Source of the DNA: Rubrivirga sp. SAORIC476
Lineage (GTDB): Bacteria; Bacteroidota; Rhodothermia; Rhodothermales; Rubricoccaceae
Direction of reading: 5' to 3'
Assembly (NCBI RefSeq): GCF_002283555.1
Contig: NZ_MVOI01000003.1
Coordinates: 1,657,578-1,721,577, forward strand
DNA length: 64,000 bases
A program made the position numbers and the translations under genes. This document shows positions 24,552 through 33,262 of the stretch, in pieces. How positions within the stretch are numbered: the first letter of the stretch is position 1; each line of letters starts with the position of its first letter. Below the pieces are notes generated by a model. It made no database searches and was not told the origin of the DNA. It saw only the letters and a list, made by a program, of their open reading frames with translations.

Positions 24552-26174
24552 ATGTCCCGGATCCCGTACGCGGGGCGCCTCCCGTACGCCTCGCTCGCCC
24601 TCGCCCTGGTGCTCGTCGGCTGCCAGCCGACCGCCCTCCGCCCGGCCGCGACGTCGCCGTCGGTCTCCGCGGATGGGCTCTATCTCCCCGAGCGGGACCT
24701 GGGGCCGCTCTTCCAGGCCGTCCAGCTGGCGCGCGTGTTCGAGGACTCCAAAACGTTTGCCGACGCCCGGCCCCTGGTGCCCCCGGCCGACATCGTGGTC
24801 GCCTACGCCGAGGCGAAGGACGCGCCCGGCTTCGACCTCGCGGCCTTCGTAGCGGATCACTTCGAGGCCCCCGGTGCCGTCGGCGAGGGGTACCAGGCCG
24901 ACCGGTCGCAGACGATGGAGCAGCACATCCGCGCGCTCTGGCCCGTCCTCACCCGGCCCCCGGACGACCCGGCGCGCATCACGTCGCTGATTCCATTGCC
25001 CAACTCGTACGTCGTCCCCGGCGGGCGCTTCCGAGAGGTCTATTACTGGGACTCGTACTTCACCTTCCTCGGCCTGGCCGAGAGCGGCGAGACGGCCCTG
25101 ATGCGCAGCGTGCTCGACAACTTCGCGCACCTCATCGAGACCGTCGGCCACGTGCCGAACGGCAACCGGACGTACTACCTCGGCCGCAGCCAGCCGCCCT
25201 ACTTCGCGGCGATGGTCGGCCTCTACGCGACCGCCACCGACTCGACGCAGGCGCTCCACTACCTCGACGCGCTGGAGGCCGAGCACGCCTTTTGGATGGA
25301 GGGCGCCGACGCCCTCGCGCCCGGCACCGCCCACCGCCGCGTGGTGATGCTGGCCGACGGCACGGTCCTGAACCGCTACTGGGACGACGTGCCCGCGCCG
25401 CGGCCCGAGTCCTACCGCGAGGACGTCGAGCTGGCGCAGACGCTCCCGGTGGGCCAGCGCGCCGCGCTCTACCGCAACCTTCGCGCCGCCGCCGAGAGCG
25501 GCTGGGACTTCTCCAGCCGTTGGATGCGTGACCCGAGCGACCTGCGGACGCTGGAGACCGTCGACCTGGTGCCGGTCGACCTCAACAGCCTGCTCGTCCA
25601 CGCCGAGCGGACGATCGGCCGCCTCCACGCGCTGAACGGCGACGCCGCCGAGGCCGCCCGCTGGGCTGCGAGGGCCGCGACCCGGAGCGAGGCGCTCCGC
25701 CGGGTCGCCTTCGACGACGAGATGGGCGCCTTCTTCGACGTTCGCTGGCGCACCGGCGAGCGCGTCACCGACCGCCCGACGATGGCGATGGCTGCACCTC
25801 TCTACTTCGAGGTTGCCAGCGCCGAAGAGGGCACGAGGACGGCGAGGATGCTGGAACGCGACTTCCTCCAGCCCGGCGGCTTCGTGACGACGCTCATCCC
25901 GTCGGGCCAGCAGTGGGATGCCCCGAACGGCTGGCCGCCGCTCCAGTGGCTCGGCGCCGAGGGCGCCCGCCGCTACGGCCGCGCCGACCTCGCCGACACG
26001 GCGCGCGCCCGCTGGCTCGCCCAGAACCGCCGCGTCTACCAGGCCACCGGCAAGATGACCGAGAAGTACGACGTGGTGGACATCACCCGACCCGCGGGCG
26101 GCGGCGAGTACCCGAATCAAGACGGCTTCGGCTGGACGAACGGCGTCGCGCTCACCTTCAGCGCGCAGGAGTAG
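24552..26174 (+). CDS. treA: Trehalase (GH37), lipoprotein
   Basis: The 540-aa enzyme hydrolyses alpha,alpha-trehalose to two glucoses. Residues ~1-27 are a lipoprotein signal ending LVGC, so it is anchored in the periplasm or on the surface. GH37 signatures are PGGRFREVYYWDSYF (signature 1) and QQWDAPNGWPPLQW (signature 2). The catalytic acid Asp lies in ESGWDFSSRW and the base Glu in KMTEKYDV. The length is normal for a periplasmic trehalase. The MFS sugar transporter begins 137 bp downstream on the same strand and likely imports the released glucose. An AAGCGCTT palindrome lies upstream. Confidence 0.95.
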   Translation: MSRIPYAGRLPYASLALALVLVGCQPTALRPAATSPSVSADGLYLPERDLGPLFQAVQLARVFEDSKTFADARPLVPPADIVVAYAEAKDAPGFDLAAFVADHFEAPGAVGEGYQADRSQTMEQHIRALWPVLTRPPDDPARITSLIPLPNSYVVPGGRFREVYYWDSYFTFLGLAESGETALMRSVLDNFAHLIETVGHVPNGNRTYYLGRSQPPYFAAMVGLYATATDSTQALHYLDALEAEHAFWMEGADALAPGTAHRRVVMLADGTVLNRYWDDVPAPRPESYREDVELAQTLPVGQRAALYRNLRAAAESGWDFSSRWMRDPSDLRTLETVDLVPVDLNSLLVHAERTIGRLHALNGDAAEAARWAARAATRSEALRRVAFDDEMGAFFDVRWRTGERVTDRPTMAMAAPLYFEVASAEEGTRTARMLERDFLQPGGFVTTLIPSGQQWDAPNGWPPLQWLGAEGARRYGRADLADTARARWLAQNRRVYQATGKMTEKYDVVDITRPAGGGEYPNQDGFGWTNGVALTFSAQE

Positions 26175-26249
26175 GCACGGGCCGACCTCACTCTCCGTAC
26201 GCGCCCACCCGGCCCCTTCACGGCACGCCCCGCCAACCGCTGCTCCTGA

Positions 26250-26275
26250 CCGCCTCGGCACCTCGACCGAGGCGG
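26250..26275. repeat. CCGCCTCGG-N8-CCGAGGCGG palindrome
   Basis: Perfect 9-bp arms (26250-26258 and 26267-26275) lie between the trehalase and transporter genes, on the same strand as both, 76 bp after one stop and 36 bp before the next start. It is another member of the recurrent family and might attenuate read-through to the transporter. Confidence 0.65.
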
Positions 26276-26310
26276 CCGCGCCACGACGGACTCACGACCC
26301 ATCCCCTCGC

Positions 26311-27639
26311 ATGGTTTCCCAACGTCGCCTGATCGGCTGGTCGCTCACCGTCGCCCTCGGCGGCTTCCTCTTCGGCTTCGACACGGCCGTCATCTCGGGG
26401 GCCGAGCAGGAGATCCAGGCGCTGTGGGGTCTCAGCGATGCACTGCACGGCCTCGCCGTCGCCATCGCGCTGTACGGGACCGTGATCGGGGCGCTGCTGG
26501 GCGGCATCCCGTCGGACCGGCTGGGGCGTCGGGCGACGCTGGTGGGCATCGGCGTGCTGTACCTCGTCTCGGCGGTGGGGTCGGCGCTGGCACCCGAGGT
26601 GGTGTCGTTCATGGCGTTCCGCTTCCTGGGCGGGCTGGGCGTGGGCGCGTCGTCGGTGGCGGCGCCGATGTACATCTCCGAGATCGCGCCCCCGGACCGG
26701 CGCGGACGGCTGGTGGCGCTGTTCCAGTTCAACATCGTGCTGGGCATCCTGGTAGCCTACGTCTCGAACGTCCTCCTCGGCACGGCCGGGCTGGGCTGGC
26801 GCTGGATGATGGGCGTCGAGGCCCTCCCCGCCCTCGCGTTCGCCGTCCTCGTGGCCCGCGTGCCGCGCAGCCCGCGCTGGCTGATCGTGAAGCGCGACCT
26901 GGAGGCCGAGGCCCGCGCCATGCTCGACCGCGTCGGCTGGAGCCGGACCGAGGTGGACGGCCTCGTGGCCGACATCCGGGGCTCCGTGATCGGCGAGGCG
27001 GCGGGGAAGCAGGCCGGGCTCTTCGCGCCCCAGTTCCGGCGGCCGGTGATGCTGGCGGTGCTGTTCGCGTTCTTCAACCAGCTCTCGGGCATCAACGCGA
27101 TCATCTACTACGCGCCGCGCATCTTCGAGATGACCGGCCTCGGCGAGGCCGCGGCGCTGCTGTCGAGCGCGGGCGTCGGCCTGGTCAACCTCGTGTTTAC
27201 GATGCTGGGGCTGGTGGTGATCGACCGGTTCGGGCGGCGGAGCCTGATGCTGGTCGGCTCGGTCGGCCTGATCGCGGCGCTGGCGACGGTCGCGTGGGCG
27301 TTCACGACCGAGACGTTCGCCGTCGTGCCGCCGCTGCTGTTCCTCTACATCGCGTTCTTCGCGCTCTCGCAGGGGGCCGTGATCTGGGTGTTCATCTCGG
27401 AGATCTTCCCGAACCAGGTCCGCGCGGGCGGGCAGGCCCTGGGCAGCTTCACCCACTGGATCCTCGCGGCCGTCGTCGCCAACGTGTTCCCGGTGATCGC
27501 GGGGCGCTTCGGCGGCGGGCCAGTGTTCGCCGTCTTCTGCGGCATGATGGTGCTCCAGCTGGTGTTCGTGTGGTTCGTGATGCCAGAGACGAAGAACACG
27601 TCGCTGGAATCGCTGGAGCACGAGCTGATCGCGGACTGA
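26311..27639 (+). CDS. MFS sugar:proton symporter (sugar porter family, XylE/GlcP-like)
   Basis: The 442-aa protein has 12 predicted transmembrane helices. Sugar-porter signatures are GGFLFGFDTAVISGAEQ in helix 1, 'DRLGRR' after helix 2, RFLGGLGVGASSVAAPMYISEIAP in helix 4, QLSGINAIIYYAPRIF in helix 7, VIDRFGRRSLML, and the C-terminal VMPETKNTSLESLE. In the family QLSGIN binds hexose. It follows trehalase on the same strand, so glucose uptake is the simplest role. The start MVSQRRLIGW fits the usual short N-terminus. Confidence 0.93.
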   Translation: MVSQRRLIGWSLTVALGGFLFGFDTAVISGAEQEIQALWGLSDALHGLAVAIALYGTVIGALLGGIPSDRLGRRATLVGIGVLYLVSAVGSALAPEVVSFMAFRFLGGLGVGASSVAAPMYISEIAPPDRRGRLVALFQFNIVLGILVAYVSNVLLGTAGLGWRWMMGVEALPALAFAVLVARVPRSPRWLIVKRDLEAEARAMLDRVGWSRTEVDGLVADIRGSVIGEAAGKQAGLFAPQFRRPVMLAVLFAFFNQLSGINAIIYYAPRIFEMTGLGEAAALLSSAGVGLVNLVFTMLGLVVIDRFGRRSLMLVGSVGLIAALATVAWAFTTETFAVVPPLLFLYIAFFALSQGAVIWVFISEIFPNQVRAGGQALGSFTHWILAAVVANVFPVIAGRFGGGPVFAVFCGMMVLQLVFVWFVMPETKNTSLESLEHELIAD

Positions 27640-27645
27640 CCCCGC

Positions 27646-27665
27646 CCACCTCGGTGCCGAGGCGG
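27646..27665. terminator. CCACCTCGG-TG-CCGAGGCGG between convergent genes
   Basis: The 9-bp arms have one mismatch (A opposite C) and sit 6 bp after the transporter stop and 16 bp before the convergent FKBP stop. It is a terminator candidate without a T-tract and belongs to the palindrome family. Confidence 0.5.
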
Positions 27666-27681
27666 AGGACGTCGCCGCGTG

Positions 27682-28050
27682 CTACTCGACGATGTCGAGC
27701 AGCGTGACCTGGAAGTTCAGGGTCGCGTTCGGCGGGATGCCGGGCGGCGGGTCGGCGCCGTAGCCCTCCTCCGGCGGCACCGACAGCGACTTCGTCTCGC
27801 CGACGTGCATCCCCGTGATGCCGCTCTGGAAGCCCTGGATCACCTGATCCAGGTTGAACGTGGCCCGCTCGCTCTCGTCGAACACGGACCCGTCCTCCAG
27901 GCGCCCCTTGTAGGCGACGACGACCCTGCTGGTGGGCTCGGCGACGCGCGTCGTGTCGACCGCGACGGCAGCCTCGGGAGCGCCCGGAGGGTCGGCGGGC
28001 TCGCAGGCCGCGAGGGCGAGGACGAGCAGCAGGGACGAGACGGTGCGCAT
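27682..28050 (-). CDS. FKBP-type peptidyl-prolyl isomerase lipoprotein
   Basis: The 122-aa product has a lipoprotein signal (MRTVSSLLLVLALAAC). The FKBP core follows: VVVAYKGRLEDGSVFDES, FNLDQVIQGFQSGITGMHVGE, LSVPPEEGYGADPPPGIPPNATLNFQVTLLD. These keep the usual Tyr, Asp, Phe and Val/Ile active-site positions. It would assist folding of exported proteins in the periplasm. It is divergent from the neopullulanase gene across 83 bp, so the two may share regulation. The start at 28050 is preferred because it gives a compact lipoprotein signal. Confidence 0.93.
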   Translation of the reverse strand: MRTVSSLLLVLALAACEPADPPGAPEAAVAVDTTRVAEPTSRVVVAYKGRLEDGSVFDESERATFNLDQVIQGFQSGITGMHVGETKSLSVPPEEGYGADPPPGIPPNATLNFQVTLLDIVE

Positions 28051-28133
28051 GGGTCGGCGTGGAGGAAGCCCCGAACCTAGCACCGCCCGCTCCCGACGCG
28101 TCGTTACTTGGCCCTGACGCCCTCCTGACGCCG

Positions 28134-29960
28134 ATGCACCGCCTGCTGCTCCTTCTCGCTCTCCTCCCGCTGGCGGCCACCGCCCAGACCGTCGACCGCG
28201 TCGAGCCCGCGTTCTGGTGGACCGGCATGGTCCACGACGAGCTCCAGGTGATGCTCTACGGCGCGGGCGTAGGCACTGCCCGCGTGACGATGGCGCCTCA
28301 CGCAGGCGTCACGCTGGACCGCGTCACGGCGGTCGACAGCCCCAACTACCTCTTCCTCGACCTCACCGTCGGCGACGCCGCCGAGGCGGGCACGCTGGCC
28401 TTCACGCTCGCCGGGCCGGACGGGACGACGACGCTCGACTACGAGCTGAGACCGCGCACGCGCGAGCCGGGGACGTACGCGCAGGGCTTCTCGTCCGAGG
28501 ACGTCATCTACCTGATGATGCCGGACCGCTTCGCCAACGGCGACCCGTCCAACGACACCATCGCGGGGCTCCTGGAACCCGCCGACCGCTCGAACCCGAA
28601 CGGCCGCCACGGCGGCGACTTCGCCGGCGTCCAGCAGCGCCTGGGCTACCTCGACGACCTGGGCATGACCGCCATCTGGTTCACGCCGATCTTCGAGAAC
28701 GACATGACGCCGGCCTACGGCGCCTACCACGGCTACGCGGCGACCGACATGTACGCCACCGACCCGCGCTTCGGCACGATGGACGAGTTCATCGGGCTGG
28801 TCGACGCCGTCCACGCCCGCGGCATGACGGTGATCATGGACATGATCCACAACCACATCGGCGACCAGCACTGGTGGATGGCCGACCTCCCGACGCCCGA
28901 CTGGGTCCACGACTGGGAGGCGGTCGGGCAGACCAACTACACCGGCCAGGCGGCCATCGACCCGTACGCGTCCGACGCCGACCGCCGCCAGTTGGTCGAC
29001 GGCTGGTTCGTGCGCGAGATGCCGGACCTCGACCAGCGCAACCCGCTCCTGGCGCAGTACCTGCTGCAGAACACCGTCTGGTGGATCGAGCACACCGGCG
29101 TCGACGGCATCCGGATGGACACCTACCTCTACCCGGACAAGGCCTACATGGCCCGCTGGGCAGACCACGTGATGACCGAGTACCCGACGTTCAACATCGT
29201 CGGCGAGAGCTGGGTGACGAACGTCCCCCACGAGGCCTACTGGCAGGACGGCTTCGCGGCGCCGGGCGACGGCTACGACTCGAACCTGCCCAGCGTCACC
29301 GACTTCCCGCTCGCCTTCGCGATGCGCGACGCGCCCGCCGGCCAGCTCTTCCGGTTCTACGAGACGCTGGCGCAGGACCACGTCTACCCGGACCCGAACG
29401 CCATGGTGACGTTCTTCGACAACCACGACCTGTCCCGCGCCTTCGGCCAAGACCTCGACGCGCTCCGCCTCGGGCTGGCGCTCCAGCTGACCACGCGCGG
29501 CATCCCGCAGCTCTACTACGGCACTGAGATCGCGCTGCCCAATGGCCCGCAGACCGGCGGCGACGGCTACAAGCGCCTCGACATGCCCGGCGGCTGGCCG
29601 AGCGACCCGCGCGACGCGTTCACCGAGGCGGGCCGCACGGAGGTCGAGCAGGCGGCCTTCGGGTTCACACGCGCCCTGGCGACGTGGCGCCAGACGGCCG
29701 ACGTGATCCACCACGGCCGCCTGACCCAGTTCATTCCCCGCGACGACGTCTACGTGTTCTTCCGCTGGGACGAGGAGGACACCGTCATGGTGATCCTCAA
29801 CACGGCCGAGGAGGCGCGGACGCTGGCCCTCGACCGGTTCGCGGAGCGAATCCTCGATCACACGTCCGGCCGCGACGTGCTGACGGGCGCGACGGTTCGC
29901 CTCGGCGAGACGCTGGCGGTGCCCGCGCGCACGCCGATGGTGCTGGAACTGGACCGGTAG
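28134..29960 (+). CDS. Secreted neopullulanase/cyclomaltodextrinase-type GH13 (SusA-like)
   Basis: The 608-aa enzyme has a signal peptide (MHRLLLLLALLPLAATAQ). Residues ~20-115 are the N-terminal Ig-like domain seen in cyclomaltodextrinases and SusA. The GH13 barrel starts at DVIYLMMPDRFANGD. Catalytic regions are DMIHNHIG, GIRMDTYLYPDK with the nucleophile Asp, FNIVGESWVTN with the acid/base Glu and FFDNHDLSRAF with the third Asp. A small C-terminal beta domain ends the protein. In Bacteroidota, SusA-type enzymes cut imported maltodextrins in the periplasm. No SusC/SusD pair is in the window, so the outer-membrane uptake step is not seen. Confidence 0.92.
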   Translation: MHRLLLLLALLPLAATAQTVDRVEPAFWWTGMVHDELQVMLYGAGVGTARVTMAPHAGVTLDRVTAVDSPNYLFLDLTVGDAAEAGTLAFTLAGPDGTTTLDYELRPRTREPGTYAQGFSSEDVIYLMMPDRFANGDPSNDTIAGLLEPADRSNPNGRHGGDFAGVQQRLGYLDDLGMTAIWFTPIFENDMTPAYGAYHGYAATDMYATDPRFGTMDEFIGLVDAVHARGMTVIMDMIHNHIGDQHWWMADLPTPDWVHDWEAVGQTNYTGQAAIDPYASDADRRQLVDGWFVREMPDLDQRNPLLAQYLLQNTVWWIEHTGVDGIRMDTYLYPDKAYMARWADHVMTEYPTFNIVGESWVTNVPHEAYWQDGFAAPGDGYDSNLPSVTDFPLAFAMRDAPAGQLFRFYETLAQDHVYPDPNAMVTFFDNHDLSRAFGQDLDALRLGLALQLTTRGIPQLYYGTEIALPNGPQTGGDGYKRLDMPGGWPSDPRDAFTEAGRTEVEQAAFGFTRALATWRQTADVIHHGRLTQFIPRDDVYVFFRWDEEDTVMVILNTAEEARTLALDRFAERILDHTSGRDVLTGATVRLGETLAVPARTPMVLELDR

Positions 29961-30409
29961 CCTCATCCGAGGGCGAAGGTCGAGCGCCGAGAGCCTCAGG
30001 GAGGGCTCGGCCGTGGCGCGGCGCGCCCGACCTCGGCGATGCTCCCACCCGCCTCGGCGAAGCGTCGGCGGTGACGTGCGGAACCGGTGGTCCGCACCCC
30101 GGTGCCCCGTCCTGCCCCAGGGCGTGTAGCCCCTGAGTCGGAGGCCGATAGTGCATGGATCCTGAGCAGGATCGGCCTGGACTCACACCCTGCACCGATC
30201 GGCCTTGCGACCACAAAAGCGGCCAAAACAGCGCACATGGCCGCATTTTCTGTCGATCCCGACCGGCCAGCCGGGCCAGAGACACCAGAGGCGTAGGACA
30301 AAGGATGACATCCAATCCCCTAGTTGCTCCGTGCAATCCTTTTCAGAAGGGTAACGATTGCGCCCCAAGCCTCCTGCGACTACCCTTTGCGTGAACTCTT
30401 CGTGATGAG
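29961..30409. other. 449-bp intergenic region, AT-richer in its second half
   Basis: No protein gene fits. From about 30200 the sequence is clearly less GC-rich than its surroundings and contains a hairpin (30219-30244) and an inverted pair AAGGGTA (30347-30353) / TACCCTT (30381-30387) just before the next gene. A small RNA ending at the hairpin or a long regulated leader are both possible. Confidence 0.4.
30219..30249 (+). terminator. Hairpin followed by ATTTT
   Basis: GCGGCCA (30219-30225) and TGGCCGC (30238-30244) form a 7-bp stem with a 12-base loop, followed by ATTTT. It lies about 260 bp after the neopullulanase stop, far for a simple terminator of that gene. Confidence 0.4.
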
Positions 30410-31525
30410 GTGATCTCAGGTCTTCTGCTTCCCCCCGCCTCGCGGCGCCCATCACCGGGTCGCCTGCGGGCGCGGACGGTGGCCGGGGCGGCCCTGCTGC
30501 TCGCCACCCTGGGTGGCTGCACGACCACCGACGCCCCCCTCCCCGCAGACGAACTGGCGGCCCTGCCCGGCTCGCTCGTCTTCGCCTCCGAGCGCGCCGC
30601 CACGCGCGGCGTCTACCGGCTCGACTTCGGCGGCGAGGCGGTCCGCCTGAGCGCACCGGATGCCGACGAGGTGCCGCTGGCGGTCTCCCCCGACGGCGCC
30701 GCGCTGGTGGTCGGGCGGGCAGTCCCGGTCGAGGGCGGCGCGCTGGAGCAGCTGGTCCTGCTGGAAGACGGCACGGCGCGTCCGCTCACCCCGCCTCGGC
30801 GGCGCGCCCGGCACCCGGCCTGGAGCCCCGACGGCCGGTGGATCGTGTTCGAGTCCGACCTGGACGCGTTCAGCGACGTGTACCGCGTCGACCGCGCGGG
30901 CGGCCCCCTGACGCGGCTGACCGACGACCCGGAGGGCAACTTCGAGCCGACGGTCTCGCCGGACGGCGCGGCCATCCTGTTCGCCTCCAGCCGCGACCAG
31001 CAGGCCGAGATCTACCGGATGCAGGCCGACGGCGCCACGCAGACCCGCCTTCCTGCGTCGCCCCGCGACGAATGGCGGGCGCGCTGGTCCCCCGACGGGC
31101 AGCATGTGGTGGTGCTCAGCAACGAGCGCGGGCGCGACGAGCTCTACCTGATGGACGCCGACGGCGTGGGCCGTCGGCGCCTCAACGCCAGCCGCCCGGA
31201 CGCGGGCGCGGCCGAGGTCCTCGAAGCCGAGCCCGCATGGTCGCCCGACGGCCGCTCCCTCGCCTACTCCACGCGCAGTCGCACCGGCGCCGGTCAGATC
31301 TGGCGCCTCGACCTCGCCGACGGACAGCACCACGCGCTCACCGACTCGACCGCCACCAACGGCGCGCCCGTGTGGTCGCCCGACGGTCGCTACCTCGCCT
31401 TCGTGTCCGACCGTGACGGCGACGGCGAGCTCTACGTCATGCGCGCGGACGGCTCCGGCCCGACCCGCCTCACGACTTCGCCCGCCGAAGACTGGATGCC
31501 CCTCTGGGTGCCGTCTTCCCCGTGA
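30410..31525 (+). CDS. TolB-like PD40 propeller lipoprotein
   Basis: The 371-aa product has a long basic N-region and a lipobox at residues ~33-37 (LATLGGC). Residues ~50-365 are PD40/WD40-like blades with repeated 'PxWSPDGRxIVFxSD...x-D-IYRxxxDG' units (HPAWSPDGRWIVFESD; PTVSPDGAAILFASS; ARWSPDGQHVVVLS; PVWSPDGRYLAFVSD). This is the TolB C-terminal propeller pattern but without the TolB N-terminal domain or neighbours tolA or pal, so a Tol-Pal role is not supported. The frame opens with GTG at 30410. The next gene follows on the same strand 38 bp later. Confidence 0.85.
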   Translation: MISGLLLPPASRRPSPGRLRARTVAGAALLLATLGGCTTTDAPLPADELAALPGSLVFASERAATRGVYRLDFGGEAVRLSAPDADEVPLAVSPDGAALVVGRAVPVEGGALEQLVLLEDGTARPLTPPRRRARHPAWSPDGRWIVFESDLDAFSDVYRVDRAGGPLTRLTDDPEGNFEPTVSPDGAAILFASSRDQQAEIYRMQADGATQTRLPASPRDEWRARWSPDGQHVVVLSNERGRDELYLMDADGVGRRRLNASRPDAGAAEVLEAEPAWSPDGRSLAYSTRSRTGAGQIWRLDLADGQHHALTDSTATNGAPVWSPDGRYLAFVSDRDGDGELYVMRADGSGPTRLTTSPAEDWMPLWVPSSP

Positions 31526-31563
31526 GCCCCCCCTCGTCCCCCCACCCACCCACCCTCACCCCC

Positions 31564-33150
31564 ATGTCCCTTCGCTCCCTCCGCCTCGGGCTGCCCGTGG
31601 CCCTCCTGCTGATCGTCGCTGCGGGCTGTTCCGACAGCCCGTTCTCGCCCTCCGACACGCCGCCCCCCGTCTCCAACGCGGCGCCCCTCGACACCCTGTT
31701 CGCCCGCGCGGGCGCCGAGTTCGGCGTTCCGGCGTCCCTCCTCCAGGCCATCGGCTACACCGAGACGCGCTGGGAGATGGTGGTCGGCCACGAGGAGTTC
31801 GAGGGCATGCCCGCCGCGTCCGGCATCATGGCGCTCCGCGGCGAGCGCGTCACCGAAGGGGCCCGCCTCGCCGGCGCCTCCGCCGAGGCGGTCCGCACGG
31901 AGCCCGCGGCCAACATCCGAGCGGCGGCAGCGCTGCTGAGCCGTTGGGCCGACGAGGAGGGCATCGACCGGACCGACCTCGAAGCCTGGGGCACGGTCGT
32001 GGCGCGCTACAGCGGCATCGAGACCCCGGCGGCGCAGGCCGCCTACGTCCGCAGCGACGTGTACGGCGTCCTCCGGTCCGGCACGGTCGTCGAGAAGGCC
32101 GACGGCCAGGTGCTCGGCCGCATCCAGGCGACTGCGGTGGGCACCGAGTTGCGAGGCGTCCCGCGGCTCGCGGAGGCCCGCACGATGAGCGCGGACTACG
32201 GCCCGGCCATCTGGCGCGCGTCGCCGAACTACAACTCGCGGCCGTCGGGCTACACGCCGGGCATGGTGATCATCCACACGTGTGAGGGCGGCTACGCCGG
32301 ATGCTGGGGCTGGCTGACCAACTCGCAGGCGGGCACGAGTGCCCACTACGTCGTCAACGAGAGCGGCAGCGAGATCTCGCAGCTCGTCACCGAGGCGAAC
32401 CGCGCCTGGCACATCGGCGCGAGCTACAACTGCTCGCTGAACGGCAACACCGACTGCAACCTGAACGGCGCCTCCAGCAACCACTTCACGATCGGCATCG
32501 AGCACGCGGGCTACGCCTCGCAGTCGTCCTGGAGCGCGGGCCTGCTGCAGGCCTCGGCAGACCTGAGCTGCGACATCAGCGACGACTGGAGCATCCCGCG
32601 CGACATCAACCACTTCGTGGGCCACGGGCAGCTCCAGCCCTACAACCGGACCGACCCGGGCGCCAACTGGCCGTGGACGGACTACCTGAACCGGATCAAC
32701 ACGGCCTGCGGCTCGACCCCGCCGCCGTCGGGCACCATCATCGTGGACAGCAACAACTCGCTCAACGACACCAACGTGGGCTACATCTCGCAGTCGAGCA
32801 ACTGGTCCTCGTCGAGCCACAGCACCGACTACGAGACGGGCTACTGGTGGGCGCAGACGGCCGCCGTCTCGGACGGCGCCACGTTCTGGTTCTACCTCCC
32901 GACGGCCGCCACCAAGACCATCGACGCGTGGTGGGTGGCGGGCACCAACCGCTCCTCGACGGCGCCCTTCCTGATGTACAACGCCGGGGGCAGCCAGGTG
33001 GGCTCGACGAGCGCCAACATGAAGTCGAACGGCGGCAAGTGGAACACGCTCGGGACGTACTCCTTCACGGCGGGCTGGAACCGCGTGGTCCTCTCGCGCT
33101 GGACCACGTCCGGCTCGGTCGTCATCGCGGACGCCGTTCGGATCCGGTAG
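31564..33150 (+). CDS. Multidomain peptidoglycan amidase lipoprotein (lysozyme-like + amidase_2 + golvesin-like)
   Basis: The 528-aa lipoprotein has its lipobox at VAAGC (residue ~22). Residues ~45-190 look like a lytic-transglycosylase/SLT-type helical domain (FARAGAEFGVPASLLQAIGYTETRW, with the catalytic-type Glu in YTE). Residues ~220-395 are a zinc N-acetylmuramoyl-L-alanine amidase: MVIIHTCEGGYAG, HYVVNESGSEISQLV, HFTIGIEHAGYASQ, INHFVGHGQLQPYNRTDPGANW. Residues ~400-528 match the golvesin/Xly C-terminal beta domain (IIVDSNNSLND, WWVAGTNRSSTAPFLMYN, NRVVLSRWTTSGSVVIADAVRI). It would cleave both glycan and peptide bonds of peptidoglycan at the cell surface. Confidence 0.88.
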   Translation: MSLRSLRLGLPVALLLIVAAGCSDSPFSPSDTPPPVSNAAPLDTLFARAGAEFGVPASLLQAIGYTETRWEMVVGHEEFEGMPAASGIMALRGERVTEGARLAGASAEAVRTEPAANIRAAAALLSRWADEEGIDRTDLEAWGTVVARYSGIETPAAQAAYVRSDVYGVLRSGTVVEKADGQVLGRIQATAVGTELRGVPRLAEARTMSADYGPAIWRASPNYNSRPSGYTPGMVIIHTCEGGYAGCWGWLTNSQAGTSAHYVVNESGSEISQLVTEANRAWHIGASYNCSLNGNTDCNLNGASSNHFTIGIEHAGYASQSSWSAGLLQASADLSCDISDDWSIPRDINHFVGHGQLQPYNRTDPGANWPWTDYLNRINTACGSTPPPSGTIIVDSNNSLNDTNVGYISQSSNWSSSSHSTDYETGYWWAQTAAVSDGATFWFYLPTAATKTIDAWWVAGTNRSSTAPFLMYNAGGSQVGSTSANMKSNGGKWNTLGTYSFTAGWNRVVLSRWTTSGSVVIADAVRIR

Positions 33151-33165
33151 CGGACGTCGCCATCT

Positions 33166-33191
33166 CCCCCGCCTCGGCGCCGAGGCGGGGG
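33166..33191. repeat. 26-bp perfect GC palindrome
   Basis: CCCCCGCCTCGG-CG-CCGAGGCGGGGG has 12-bp arms and is the longest member of the palindrome family. It begins 15 bp after the amidase stop. Confidence 0.75.
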
Positions 33192-33206
33192 AGGGCCGAC
33201 GGTGGC

Positions 33207-33255
33207 GAGGCCTGGAGGAGACGAGGGCGTACAGCCTTCCTCCCCTCCAGGCCTC
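33207..33255. terminator. Bidirectional terminator hairpin after the amidase gene
   Basis: Perfect 12-bp arms GAGGCCTGGAGG (33207-33218) and CCTCCAGGCCTC (33244-33255) with a 25-base loop lie between convergent genes. It sits directly beside the 33166-33191 palindrome, so the region carries two stem-loops in tandem. Confidence 0.65.
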
Positions 33256-33262
33256 TGCGCGT

